Source of the DNA: an uncultured Clostridia bacterium
Lineage (GTDB): Bacteria; Bacillota; Clostridia; Oscillospirales; Ruminococcaceae
Direction of reading: 5' to 3'
Assembly (NCBI GenBank): GCA_947383835.1
Contig: CANDEV010000013.1
Coordinates: 12,740 to 76,739, forward strand
Length of the DNA stretch: 64,000 nucleotides
This document shows positions 16,070-24,284 of the stretch, in pieces; position 1 is the stretch's first letter, and each line of letters begins with the position of its first letter. Both the position numbers and the translations under genes were made by a program. The notes beneath the pieces are model-generated. The model saw nothing but the letters and a program-made list of their open reading frames with translations, had not been told where the DNA came from and ran no database searches.

Positions 16070-17389
16070 TTGCCGCTGAAAAAAATATTTTTATGCGCGC
16101 TTTCCTTTATATTTGCGGCAGCGTTTTCAGGCTGTTCCTTTGCAGGCTCTGTGGATCTGCTGCTGTCTCCGCCTAAGCTCTCCGAGGAGCAGAATGCGGT
16201 ATACGGCGCGCTCATTCGGTCTGCCGGAAGAGATGTTACGCTTCGGTATCCACGTTACGGAGATTACCGTTCCGCCTTTGTTTTTGCTGACATAGACGGT
16301 GATGAGTTTGACGAGGCTCTTGTATTCTATGAGAAGGCGGGAGAAAGCGAGGGTGCGGGAAACGTCCGCATAAATATTATAGACATGAAAGACGGCGAGT
16401 GGCAGAGCGTTTATGACCACGCAGGCGTTGGCACAGGGATCGACCGAATTATTTTTGCAGATATAGGAAACTCGGAAAAAATGAGCGTAATAATCGGCTA
16501 TACCCTGCTGTCGGGCGAAAAAAACGCTGTGGTGTACAGCTATGATGACGGCAGACTTTTCAGCGATTACTCCGATAATTACAGCACAATGTTCGTTCTT
16601 GATATGGACAGAGACGGTCTTGACAATCTTGTACTTATACGTCCCGGCAATCAGCTCAAAAAGGCTTCCATGAGTCTTGTGTCACGCAGCTCGGAGGACG
16701 GCTCCGTCTCCGAAACGGGAAGCATCGCTCTCGACGAAAGCGCGGCGGATTTTGTGAACGTTATATCGGGATATGTCGGCACGGAGACTCCTGCGATATT
16801 TATAGACGGTCTTTCGGGGGGACAGCTTACGACGGAAATTATTTATTCCATGAACGGAAATCTGCGTAATCCTCTTTATCTCGGAGAGTCGGGCATGATA
16901 GAAAATACGCGCCGTCAGGCTGGCTATTTAAGCACCGATATAGACCTTGACGGTATTGTTGAGATACCTACTCTTACGCCGTTCCCCGGGTATGCACAAG
17001 GCTCGCGGGACAGCCTGTACCGCACCGACTGGAACGTTTTTGACAACTACAGCATTGTAAAAAAATATTCAAGCTACTACAGCATTGCGGACGGCTACTG
17101 CTTTATATTCCCCAGCAGGTGGGAAGGCGTCGTTACAGCCAAAAAGGACAGCGCCACGGGGGATATTGTGTTTTACAGATTTCAGACGGACATTACAAAC
17201 AGCAACATCGAGCTTATGCGCATAGCCGTTGCCGGGGACTATGAGACCGAAGCGTTTGTTGAAAACGGCTACACGCTTTTAAAGAGCAACAATCACACGA
17301 ATTATTTCGTAAAGCTCCCCGACATTGAATATGAGCCTTTGGTACTGACAAGCACGGAAATAAACAATAATTTCTATATCATAGTATAA
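16070..17389 (+). CDS. Lipoprotein with FG-GAP/VCBS-like repeats
   Basis: A 439-residue exported protein. A lysine-bearing signal peptide (PLKKIFLCALSFIFAAAF) ends in the lipobox FSGC, so it should be anchored to the outer face of the membrane. Acidic segments such as FADIDGDEFDEALVF, VLDMDRDGLDNLVLI and DIDLDGIVEIPTL resemble calcium-binding FG-GAP/VCBS blades. The TTG at 16070 is chosen because GGGAGGTG sits six bases before it and the signal peptide begins there. It precedes a two-component system and may sense something at the surface for it, which is only a guess from position. Confidence 0.7.
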   Translation: MPLKKIFLCALSFIFAAAFSGCSFAGSVDLLLSPPKLSEEQNAVYGALIRSAGRDVTLRYPRYGDYRSAFVFADIDGDEFDEALVFYEKAGESEGAGNVRINIIDMKDGEWQSVYDHAGVGTGIDRIIFADIGNSEKMSVIIGYTLLSGEKNAVVYSYDDGRLFSDYSDNYSTMFVLDMDRDGLDNLVLIRPGNQLKKASMSLVSRSSEDGSVSETGSIALDESAADFVNVISGYVGTETPAIFIDGLSGGQLTTEIIYSMNGNLRNPLYLGESGMIENTRRQAGYLSTDIDLDGIVEIPTLTPFPGYAQGSRDSLYRTDWNVFDNYSIVKKYSSYYSIADGYCFIFPSRWEGVVTAKKDSATGDIVFYRFQTDITNSNIELMRIAVAGDYETEAFVENGYTLLKSNNHTNYFVKLPDIEYEPLVLTSTEINNNFYIIV

Positions 17390-17434
17390 TGGCGGGAACG
17401 GCTTATTGCTTCCTGCACCAATAATCTTGCATTT

Positions 17435-17494
17435 ATACTAATTTGCGACTAAAAAGCGTGTAAAAAATCTGCGCTTTTAGGAGCAAATTAGTAT
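17435..17494. repeat. MITE-like palindromic repeat, short copy
   Basis: ATACTAATTTGCGACTAAAAAGCG at the left and its near-complement GCTTTTAGGAGCAAATTAGTAT at the right. It equals the reverse complement of the 103-bp repeat at 55977 with an internal segment of about 43 bases missing. It lies between the lipoprotein and response regulator genes. Confidence 0.75.
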
Positions 17495-17515
17495 TAATAG
17501 AAAGGCGGTAACTTT

Positions 17516-18259
17516 ATGAAACGTATACTTGTTTGCGAGGACGAGGACGTTATAAGAGACTTTGTGGTAATAAACCTGAAAAGAGCAGGCTACGACGTTG
17601 TGGACGTAAACTGCGGCGAGGACGCAATTAAAGTTTTTGAGGAGGAACGGGGACGCTTTGATATTGCCATTCTCGATATTATGATGCCGGGAATCGACGG
17701 CTTTCAGGTCTGCAAGACCCTGCGCAAAAAAAGCAGCACCTTGGGTATTATCATGCTTTCCGCAAAAACCCAGGAAATGGATAAGGTAAGCGGTCTTATG
17801 CTCGGAGCGGACGACTATATTACAAAGCCGTTCTCACCGTCGGAGCTTACGGCGAGGATAGACGCGATATACCGCAGGGTCAGCATGAGCGTTGTCCCCC
17901 GCGAGGCGGACGAGGACGACGAATCCGAGACGATCGAATCGGGTCCCTTCCTGCTTAATCTTAAAAGCAGGACAGTTACAAAGGACGATATGCCTGTTGA
18001 TCTTACACAGGTGGAGTATCAAATTTTGGAATACTTTATTCTCAACGCCGAAACAGCTCTTGACAGAGGGTCTATACTAAGTCATATATGGGGTGACAAC
18101 TATTACGGCGATGATAAAATTGTGGACGTGAACGTCCGCCGTATAAGAATGAAGATTGAGGACGAGCCTTCAAACCCCAGGTACATATCCACAATATGGG
18201 GCTTCGGCTACAAATGGTCGGTGAAAGACCCCGACGAAGAGGACGAGGAGTCCATGTAG
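17516..18259 (+). CDS. OmpR-family response regulator
   Basis: A 247-residue two-component regulator. The receiver domain (1-120) has the acidic pocket CEDED, the phosphorylation site Asp54 in AILDIMMPG, and the KPFSPSEL lysine. An acidic linker (DEDDESE) leads to a winged-helix DNA-binding domain with LTQVEYQILEYFI, VDVNVRRIRMKIED and STIWGFGYKW. The histidine kinase encoded 51 bases downstream is its likely partner. AAAGGCGG precedes the ATG. Target genes are unknown. Confidence 0.92.
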   Translation: MKRILVCEDEDVIRDFVVINLKRAGYDVVDVNCGEDAIKVFEEERGRFDIAILDIMMPGIDGFQVCKTLRKKSSTLGIIMLSAKTQEMDKVSGLMLGADDYITKPFSPSELTARIDAIYRRVSMSVVPREADEDDESETIESGPFLLNLKSRTVTKDDMPVDLTQVEYQILEYFILNAETALDRGSILSHIWGDNYYGDDKIVDVNVRRIRMKIEDEPSNPRYISTIWGFGYKWSVKDPDEEDEESM

Positions 18260-18310
18260 AATTATTGCTGAGAATAGATTTTCCAAGCTTTAAAAGGAGG
18301 CAGAAGAGGC

Positions 18311-19717
18311 TTGCGCAGGGTAACAATAACACGCCGCTGGCTGGTAAACAACCTTGGCGTGATCTCAATTATGCTTTTTGCCGTTGTTATAAGCGGCACG
18401 GTTTTTGTCCGCAGCTATTATTACGGCACGGCGCGGCAGTATCTGACCTCCCGTATCAATATGATATCCAGCATTTTGCAGCGTTCCTACAACGACCCTG
18501 CGGTAAGCTTTTCGGCAGAGGTGCGTTCAATTGTTGAAAATTGGAACGAAAAGGATAAGACGGAGCTTATGGTGGTTGACAGCAGCGGCAGGGTAGGTCT
18601 GACCTCCTCAGGGTTTGTGCCGGAGGAAAGTCTTGACAGTATGGATGATTTCAGCCAGGCTCTTTCAAGCGGCACAAGCGGTTTTTACACAGGAAAAATT
18701 TCAAGCGGAGAAAATATAATGGCGGTTTGTCTTATGCTCCCGGATAACGATTTGGGGTACTCGGCTGTACGTCTTGTTTCGTCTATGGAGAGAATTGACA
18801 GAAGCGTATCTGTGATCGCTTTGATATTTATTGTAATTTGCTTGGCAATACTGATACTGATGTTTGCTTCGGGACTTTACTTTATCAAATCCATAGTTAT
18901 CCCTGTTCGGCAGATAGGCTCAACGGCGCGGCGTTACGCAATGGGGGACTTCTCCGTAAGAATTACAAAGAAAAACGACGACGAGATAGGCGAGCTGTGC
19001 GATATTGTAAACCATATGGCAAGCGAGCTGGAGCTTTCCGAGCAGATGAAAAACGACTTTATTTCAAGCGTTTCCCATGAGCTCAGAACGCCCCTTACCG
19101 CTATAAAGGGCTGGGCGGAGACTGTTGGAAGTATGCCCGACGACTCGGAGACAATTGCAAAGGGTATGCGTGTTATCACAAGCGAAAGCGAGCGGCTTTC
19201 CCGAATGGTGGAGGATCTGCTTGACTTTTCACGTATGCAGAACGGCAAGTTCTCACTTAATAAAAACACTATGGATATTCTTGCAGAATTGGGGGACGCG
19301 GTGCTTATCTACACAGAAAAAGCAAGGAACGAGGGTATAGACATTATTTACGACGAGCCTGATATGCTCCCCTTTGTGTACGGCGACCGCAACCGTCTGC
19401 GGCAGGTTTTTGTTAACATTATTGACAACGCCATAAAATATTCCGATAAAGGCGGGGTAGTGTCGGTGCAGGCGACAATGTCCGACCCTCGGCATATCGA
19501 GGTGGATGTTTCCGACACAGGCTGCGGAATAAGCCCGCAGGATTTACCCAAGGTCAAGACGAAGTTTTACAAGGCGAACCACACTCGTCGTGGCAGCGGC
19601 ATAGGACTTGCCGTTGCGGACGAGATAGTTACCCTCCACGGCGGAAAGCTTGAAATCTTCAGCGAGCAGGGAGTGGGTACGACGGTAACGATAACGCTGC
19701 CTGTGCAGAAAAGCTGA
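18311..19717 (+). CDS. Membrane sensor histidine kinase
   Basis: A 468-residue kinase. Layout: membrane segment near residues 15-37, extracellular sensor region to about 160, second membrane segment near 165-195, HAMP domain, HisKA with His256 in SSVSHELRTPLTAIKGW, and an HATPase_c domain with an N-box (VNIIDNAIKYS), VSDTGCGIS and GSGIGLAVADEI. The TTG start follows AAAGGAGG. It forms a pair with the OmpR-type regulator just upstream. The extracellular region has no recognised ligand motif. Confidence 0.93.
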   Translation: MRRVTITRRWLVNNLGVISIMLFAVVISGTVFVRSYYYGTARQYLTSRINMISSILQRSYNDPAVSFSAEVRSIVENWNEKDKTELMVVDSSGRVGLTSSGFVPEESLDSMDDFSQALSSGTSGFYTGKISSGENIMAVCLMLPDNDLGYSAVRLVSSMERIDRSVSVIALIFIVICLAILILMFASGLYFIKSIVIPVRQIGSTARRYAMGDFSVRITKKNDDEIGELCDIVNHMASELELSEQMKNDFISSVSHELRTPLTAIKGWAETVGSMPDDSETIAKGMRVITSESERLSRMVEDLLDFSRMQNGKFSLNKNTMDILAELGDAVLIYTEKARNEGIDIIYDEPDMLPFVYGDRNRLRQVFVNIIDNAIKYSDKGGVVSVQATMSDPRHIEVDVSDTGCGISPQDLPKVKTKFYKANHTRRGSGIGLAVADEIVTLHGGKLEIFSEQGVGTTVTITLPVQKS

Positions 19718-19804
19718 CATATTTTGCAGGGAATGGGCATGGAATCCGCCCCTGCAAAAGCGTACAATATAAATAACAGTAAAAAGAAAGGAATTTGCCA
19801 AAAA

Positions 19805-20764
19805 ATGAGCGAAGAAAAAAGCTGCAAAGAAGAGTGCTTTAAATCCAAGATAGGAGGTCAAGCTCTTATCGAGGGAGTTTATATGCGGGGGATAACAACA
19901 GCCGCCATGGCGTGCAGACTCCCGAACGGCACGATAGATGTTGAGCAATGGGCTGTAAAAAACGGCAAGGACGCACCGTGGTACAGAAAGGTGCCATTTA
20001 TCAGAGGCTGCATAAATTTTGTCGCAAGCCTTGTTGAGGGCATACGATGCACGATGAAGTCCGCTGAAAAGCAGATAGACGATGACGAGGAAGATGAGGA
20101 GCTTTCCAAATTCGAGCAATGGCTCACCGATAAATTCGGGGACAAGCTTGTGAACGTGATAATGATAATTTCCGTGGTTATAGCAATGGCTTTCGCACTT
20201 ATCGTTTTTAAGGGCGGACCCGTCCTTATTGCAAATCTTCTTATAAAAGCAGGGCTTTCAGAGGGCGCGAGACCTGTTACAGAGGGACTTGTGCGGCTTG
20301 TCCTTTTAGTCGGATATATGTACGCGATCTCCTTTATGGGCAGCATAAAGACCACCTTTATGTACCACGGCGCGGAGCATAAGTCCATAGCCTGCTATGA
20401 GGCGAAGGAAGAACTGACGGTGGAGAACGTCCGTAAGCACACCCGTTTCCACCCCCGCTGCGGAACGAGCTTTATACTTATCGTTCTGCTTATAAGCATA
20501 GTTGTGGGAATTTTCCTGCCGAGAGGAAATATGTGGGTAAGGTTCGGGGTACAGATGCTCTGCCTTATCCCAGAGGCTTCAATAGCATATGAGATAATCA
20601 AGCTTGCGGGACGTTTTGACAATATTCTCACAAGAATAGTTTCCGCTCCGGGAATATGGCTCCAGCACATCACCACAAAGGAGCCTACCGACAAGCAGAT
20701 AGAGGTGGCGATTGCTGCCCTTACCCCCTGTCTCCCCAAAGAGGGCGAGGAGGACAAATGGTAG
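19805..20764 (+). CDS. DUF1385 membrane protein
   Basis: A 319-residue protein of the DUF1385 family. The N-terminal signature is GGQALIEGVYMRG. The middle has two or three membrane segments (IIMIISVVIAMAFALIV and later). The conserved YHGAEHKSIACYEA and TRFHPRCGTSFILIVL blocks carry His and Cys residues that could bind metal. Family function is unknown; in Firmicutes it often lies near translation genes. The ATG at 19805 follows AAAGGAATTTGCC, which removes an upstream extension. It probably shares a transcript with the kinase. Confidence 0.88.
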   Translation: MSEEKSCKEECFKSKIGGQALIEGVYMRGITTAAMACRLPNGTIDVEQWAVKNGKDAPWYRKVPFIRGCINFVASLVEGIRCTMKSAEKQIDDDEEDEELSKFEQWLTDKFGDKLVNVIMIISVVIAMAFALIVFKGGPVLIANLLIKAGLSEGARPVTEGLVRLVLLVGYMYAISFMGSIKTTFMYHGAEHKSIACYEAKEELTVENVRKHTRFHPRCGTSFILIVLLISIVVGIFLPRGNMWVRFGVQMLCLIPEASIAYEIIKLAGRFDNILTRIVSAPGIWLQHITTKEPTDKQIEVAIAALTPCLPKEGEEDKW

Positions 20765-20769
20765 CGGGG

Positions 20770-20901
20770 AAGCCCACGTGGGCAGAGTCACCCCCAATGT
20801 TGAAGACGATATACCGTAACTTTTTCAAGCCCCCTCAAAGGGGGCGGGTTAATGCGGCGATCTAAAATAACGCTTTGTAGGGGCGGGGTCTCCCCGCCCG
20901 C
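20770..20901. repeat. Cluster of GC-rich palindromes
   Basis: Three inverted repeats in about 130 bases: GCCCACGTGGGC, GCCCCCT-CAA-AGGGGGC, and GGGCGGGG-TCT-CCCCGCCC. The gene-free stretch 20765-21156 otherwise holds only a terminator and a promoter. The palindromes resemble REP-type intergenic repeats. Confidence 0.5.
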
Positions 20902-20992
20902 AGTTATGTAACAGCGGGACAGTATGCAATGGCAAGGAGAAAAGTTTCATACAGATATGATAATTATTTTGCAGGATAAGTATAAATATATT

Positions 20993-21023
20993 TTGGGACG
21001 GATAGAAATCCGCCCCAATTTTT
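20993..21023 (+). terminator. Intergenic terminator
   Basis: TTGGGACGGAT and ATCCGCCCCAA pair around a four-base loop, followed by TTTTT. Confidence 0.7.
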
Positions 21024-21071
21024 ATAATCTGCGTCCGTACTTGTGAAAGTTTTGTGAAATCCCGATTTGAC

Positions 21072-21100
21072 TTGATTTTTCAAGGAATTTATGTTATAAT
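21072..21100 (+). promoter_or_regulatory. Promoter of the second citrate synthase
   Basis: TTGATT, 17 bases, perfect TATAAT, 56 bases before the ATG. Confidence 0.65.
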
Positions 21101-21156
21101 TAAAGCTATGAAATATTAAAAAAATTTTAAACCAAATTTTAGAAAGGACGGATCAA

Positions 21157-22524
21157 ATGAGTTCAAGCTACAATTTTTCCAAAATCACTTCTGATATTGT
21201 CTCTCTCTCTGAATTATGCCGAAAAAATGACGGTATAGACCCTGAGCTTTACACAAAATACGATGTTAAGCGGGGATTAAGAGACTTAAACGGCAAGGGA
21301 GTTCTTGCGGGTCTTACAGAAATTTCAGAAATTATCTCTTCCAAAGAGGTGGACGGTCAGACCGTTCCCTGTGACGGAGAGCTTTATTATCGCGGCTATA
21401 ACATTAACGACCTTGTTGCGGGCTTTACCAATGAAAAGCGTTTCGGCTTTGAGGAAATTACATACCTGCTGCTTTTCGGCGAGCTTCCCACCTCCGAACA
21501 GCTCAGCAGCTTTTCCGATATACTTGCAAATTACAGGCAGCTCCCCACCACCTTTGTACGCGATATTATCATGAAGTCCCCCAGCGACGATATCATGAAC
21601 GGACTTGCGCGCGGAGTGCTTACCCTTTATTCATACGACGATATGCCGAACGATACGTCTATACCAAACGTCCTGCGGCAGTCGCTGGAGCTTATCGCGC
21701 TGTTCCCCCTTATCGCGGTGTACAGCTATCAGGCAAAGGCTTATTATCACGACGGCGACAGCTTTTTCATTCACCAGCCTGCTGCGGAGTACTCCACCGC
21801 TGAAAATATCCTGCATATGCTCAGACCGGACAGCAGCTTCACAAAGCTTGAAGCAAGCATTCTCGACCTTGCCTTGGTGCTTCACGCAGAGCATGGCGGC
21901 GGTAATAACTCCACCTTTACGACCCATGTCGTAACCTCTTCGGGTACTGACACATATTCGGCAATTGCCGCTGCCCTGGCGTCCCTTAAAGGACCTAAGC
22001 ACGGCGGCGCAAACATCAAGGTAACAATGATGTTCGAGGATATGAAGGACAAGCTTTCCGACTGGGATGACGAGGACGCTATCAGAGATTATCTCGTCAA
22101 GTTGCTTCACAAGGAGGCTTTTGACCGTTCGGGACTTATCTATGGTATGGGACATGCGGTCTACTCGGTGTCCGACCCCAGAGCGGCTATCCTCCGCAGG
22201 GCGGTAAAGGCTCTTTCCATTGAAAAGAACATGGAAAAAGAGTACGCCTTGTACAACAAGATAGAGCGTCTTGCTCCCGAGGTGATCGCCAAGGAGCGGA
22301 AAATTTACAAGGGCGTTTCGGCAAATATTGACTTCTACAGCGGCTTTGCCTACAGCATATTGGGACTTCCCCCCGAGCTTTACACACCGATTTTCGCTAT
22401 TGCCAGAATTTCGGGTTGGTCTGCTCACAGGATCGAGGAGCTTCTAAATGCGGGCAAGATAATCCGTCCCGCATACAAGGCTGTTCAGCCCCATAATGAT
22501 TATATATCACTTTCTGAAAGATAA
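21157..22524 (+). CDS. Citrate synthase, copy 2
   Basis: A 455-residue paralogue of the enzyme at 13525, alignable along its whole length. Catalytic residues are kept: His246 in AEHGGGNNSTF, His333 in YGMGHAVYSVSDPRA, and Asp392 in NIDFYSGFAYSILG. The ATG follows AAAGGACGG. The two copies have their own promoters and terminators, so they may be expressed under different conditions. One could use another acyl-CoA (2-methylcitrate synthase activity), which motifs alone do not settle. Confidence 0.93.
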   Translation: MSSSYNFSKITSDIVSLSELCRKNDGIDPELYTKYDVKRGLRDLNGKGVLAGLTEISEIISSKEVDGQTVPCDGELYYRGYNINDLVAGFTNEKRFGFEEITYLLLFGELPTSEQLSSFSDILANYRQLPTTFVRDIIMKSPSDDIMNGLARGVLTLYSYDDMPNDTSIPNVLRQSLELIALFPLIAVYSYQAKAYYHDGDSFFIHQPAAEYSTAENILHMLRPDSSFTKLEASILDLALVLHAEHGGGNNSTFTTHVVTSSGTDTYSAIAAALASLKGPKHGGANIKVTMMFEDMKDKLSDWDDEDAIRDYLVKLLHKEAFDRSGLIYGMGHAVYSVSDPRAAILRRAVKALSIEKNMEKEYALYNKIERLAPEVIAKERKIYKGVSANIDFYSGFAYSILGLPPELYTPIFAIARISGWSAHRIEELLNAGKIIRPAYKAVQPHNDYISLSER

Positions 22525-22525
22525 G

Positions 22526-22565
22526 AAAATGCGTACCCATTTTTATTTTGGGTACGCATTTTTTT
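22526..22565 (+). terminator. Terminator after citrate synthase 2
   Basis: AAAATGCGTACCCA and TGGGTACGCATTTT-type arms with a T run: a perfect 13-14 bp stem. Confidence 0.9.
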
Positions 22566-22575
22566 GCAAAAAGTA

Positions 22576-22613
22576 TTGACAAAATTACTATATAGTATTA
22601 TACTATATAGTAA
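22576..22613 (+). promoter_or_regulatory. Promoter with perfect MarR operator
   Basis: TTGACA (22576), 17 bases, TATACT (22599). TTACTATATAGTA-TTA-TACTATATAGTAA (22585-22613) is a perfect 13-bp inverted repeat covering the -10 region. The MarR protein encoded next is the expected ligand, giving autorepression. Confidence 0.8.
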
Positions 22614-22630
22614 TAAAGGAGGTGGAAACC

Positions 22631-23065
22631 ATTAACACAAACGGGGGGTTCCTCATAAGCAAGATAAAACAGATACAAGGCAGAGTTTTTGAAAGACTTC
22701 TTGCGGAACACGGTATAAGCGAGTTTAACGGCGCACAGGGGCGTATTCTTTTCGTCCTTTGGGAGCAGGACGGTATTACCATAAGCGAGCTTGCCGCAAA
22801 AACAGGACTTGCCAAAACGACTCTTACAAGTATGCTTGACAGACTGGAGGAAATGGGACATATCAAAAGAATAAGCGCTCCTCATGACCGCAGAGCTATG
22901 AAGATAGTCCTGACTAACGAAGCACGGGGTCTGAAAAACCGATATGATGCCGTGTCTGCTGAAATGAATGAGATTTTTTACGGAGGGTTCAGCGATGAGG
23001 AGATACTCGCTTTTGAAGAGTACCTTGGGAAAGTGCTTAAGAATTTACTTGAAAAGGAGAATTAA
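22631..23065 (+). CDS. MarR-family transcriptional regulator
   Basis: A 144-residue winged-helix repressor: GITISELAAKTGLAKTTLTS for the HTH, MLDRLEEMGHIKRI and HDRRAMKIVLT for the wing, then a dimerisation helix. The best start is ATT at 22631: AGGAGGTG (22617-22624) lies six bases before it and no ATG, GTG or TTG fits. A GTG at 22622 is part of that ribosome site. A perfect palindrome over its promoter suggests autoregulation. The PNPOx gene begins one base after its stop, so it is co-expressed. Confidence 0.85.
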   Translation: MNTNGGFLISKIKQIQGRVFERLLAEHGISEFNGAQGRILFVLWEQDGITISELAAKTGLAKTTLTSMLDRLEEMGHIKRISAPHDRRAMKIVLTNEARGLKNRYDAVSAEMNEIFYGGFSDEEILAFEEYLGKVLKNLLEKEN

Positions 23066-23066
23066 A

Positions 23067-23501
23067 ATGAAGGACATTATTTCTGAAATCAAATCTTTGA
23101 GGGAAAATTCCCCAGTCGCCTATGTCGGCTCGGTAAACGAGGCGGGATTTCCCCAAATCAAGGGTATGCTGGTGTTTGAGCAAGGCAGCATAAAAACCCA
23201 TTATTTTTCCACAAACACAAGCTCAAAGCGGGTTGGACAGTTCCTTAAAAACCCCAAAGCCTGCGTTTATTACTGCGATGATACCAAGGATAAGTATAAG
23301 GGCGCGCTTTTTACGGGGACTATCGAGGTCTGCACCGACCATGAGACCAAGGCTATGCTTTGGCATGACGGCGACGAGATATACTACCCAAAGGGTGTTG
23401 ACGACGAGGATTACTGCGTGTACAAATTTACCGCCGAGACTGTGAATTACTACCACGGACTGAGCAACGTCACCATGCCAATAGAGGATCTGGGAAATTA
23501 A
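23067..23501 (+). CDS. Pyridoxamine 5'-phosphate oxidase-family protein
   Basis: A 144-residue flavin-binding split-barrel protein: SPVAYVGSVNEAGFPQIKGM, FSTNTSSKRVGQFLKNPKA and CVYYCDD. It resembles the general stress protein 26 and nitroreductase-like PNPOx families that bind FMN, and it is not the true PdxH. The ATG follows AAAAGGAG inside the end of the MarR gene. Control by the MarR repressor suggests a response to a small toxic or redox compound; the substrate is unknown. Confidence 0.85.
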   Translation: MKDIISEIKSLRENSPVAYVGSVNEAGFPQIKGMLVFEQGSIKTHYFSTNTSSKRVGQFLKNPKACVYYCDDTKDKYKGALFTGTIEVCTDHETKAMLWHDGDEIYYPKGVDDEDYCVYKFTAETVNYYHGLSNVTMPIEDLGN

Positions 23502-23520
23502 CGCTTAATTGCATGATATT

Positions 23521-23559
23521 AAGGGAATGTAAGCAAAATTTACATTCCCGAATTTTTTT
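23521..23559. terminator. Terminator between PNPOx and convergent XRE gene
   Basis: GGGAATGTAA-GCAAAAT-TTACATTCCC followed by a T run. It overlaps the end of the XRE gene on the other strand. Confidence 0.85.
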
Positions 23560-23872
23560 CCGTTCTTTTTGCGGAAATGTTCACAAGATCGTAAATCATC
23601 TCCTGCTGTTCCGATGTCAAAATTCGCATTTTGCCAATCAAAGACATCTCCCGCACGGTTGGCTTCGAGCTTCCGCTCTTACAGTCAAGGAGATAGTCCG
23701 CCGAGGTGTCAAGGATAAATACGATGCTTTTTATCAATTCAAAATCAGGCTGACGTTTATTCTTGATATACCCATTCAGCGTCGAGGGCGCGATATTCAG
23801 CATTGCCGCAAAATCCTTTTGAGATATTTCCTTTTCATCAAGCAAATTTAACAGTCTGTCACCGAATGTCAT
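23540..23872 (-). CDS. XRE-family regulator, second of two similar pairs
   Basis: A 110-residue protein with an N-terminal XRE HTH: LNLLDEKEISQKDFAAMLNI, then APSTLNGYIKNKRQPDFELI and TSADYLLDC. The C-terminal tail LTSEQQEMIYDLVNISAKRT resembles the tail of the regulator at 3005. AAAGGAAGTG precedes the ATG at 23872. It is divergent from the 73-residue membrane protein gene at 24014 and probably regulates both through the inverted repeat inside the other gene's promoter. Confidence 0.8.
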   Translation of the reverse strand: MTFGDRLLNLLDEKEISQKDFAAMLNIAPSTLNGYIKNKRQPDFELIKSIVFILDTSADYLLDCKSGSSKPTVREMSLIGKMRILTSEQQEMIYDLVNISAKRTEKNSGM

Positions 23873-23951
23873 ATGATCACTTCCTTTTAAAGGTATTATA
23901 TAATATCATTCGGCAAATTTTGTGCAAATATGCAAAATGTGGATTTATTAC

Positions 23952-23980
23952 TTGACAATACTCGTTTTGAGTACTATAAT
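23952..23980 (+). promoter_or_regulatory. Promoter with embedded inverted repeat
   Basis: TTGACA, 17 bases, TATAAT. The spacer contains TACTC-GTTTT-GAGTA, an inverted repeat at 23959-23973 well placed for repression by the divergent XRE protein. Confidence 0.7.
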
Positions 23981-24013
23981 TAAAGTAACAATTCTTTAAA
24001 AGGAATAAAAATT

Positions 24014-24235
24014 ATGGCAATAATTGGCGTTATCCTTGGAGCAGCGGGATTTATGGGGTACATAGCATGCCTGATGATCGATATGCACTTTGAGTATAAA
24101 AGCTGCCCGAAAGAAGATGAGTGCAAAATCGAAAATATCATTAAAGCCGCAAGACTTGCTTCGCGGCTTTGTCTTGCGGCTTTTATAGTCGGACTTATCA
24201 CGTTTTCCGCATTTTTTGGACTGTTCGGAAGCTGA
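24014..24235 (+). CDS. Small two-helix membrane protein
   Basis: A 73-residue protein with membrane segments at about residues 2-22 and 49-71, joined by a charged loop with two cysteines (CPKEDEC). AAAAGGAAT precedes the ATG. Its coding sequence includes a long inverted repeat (AAAGCCGCAAG at 24144 and CTTGCGGCTTT near 24173) that could fold in the mRNA. The pairing with an XRE regulator mirrors 2642-3337. Function unknown. Confidence 0.6.
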   Translation: MAIIGVILGAAGFMGYIACLMIDMHFEYKSCPKEDECKIENIIKAARLASRLCLAAFIVGLITFSAFFGLFGS

Positions 24236-24245
24236 TGGGCACAAT

Positions 24246-24284
24246 AAAACACGGTACTGAACTTTCAGCACCGTGTTTGTTTTT
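24246..24284. terminator. Terminator between convergent genes
   Basis: AACACGGTACTGA and CAGCACCGTGTT pair imperfectly around a short loop, followed by TTTGTTTTTA. It touches the stop codon of the SHOCT gene. Confidence 0.75.

Noticed and set aside
24144..24183. Inverted repeat AAAGCCGCAAG...CTTGCGGCTTT as a terminator
   Set aside because: It lies inside the coding sequence of the small membrane protein and has no T run; a real terminator follows at 24246.
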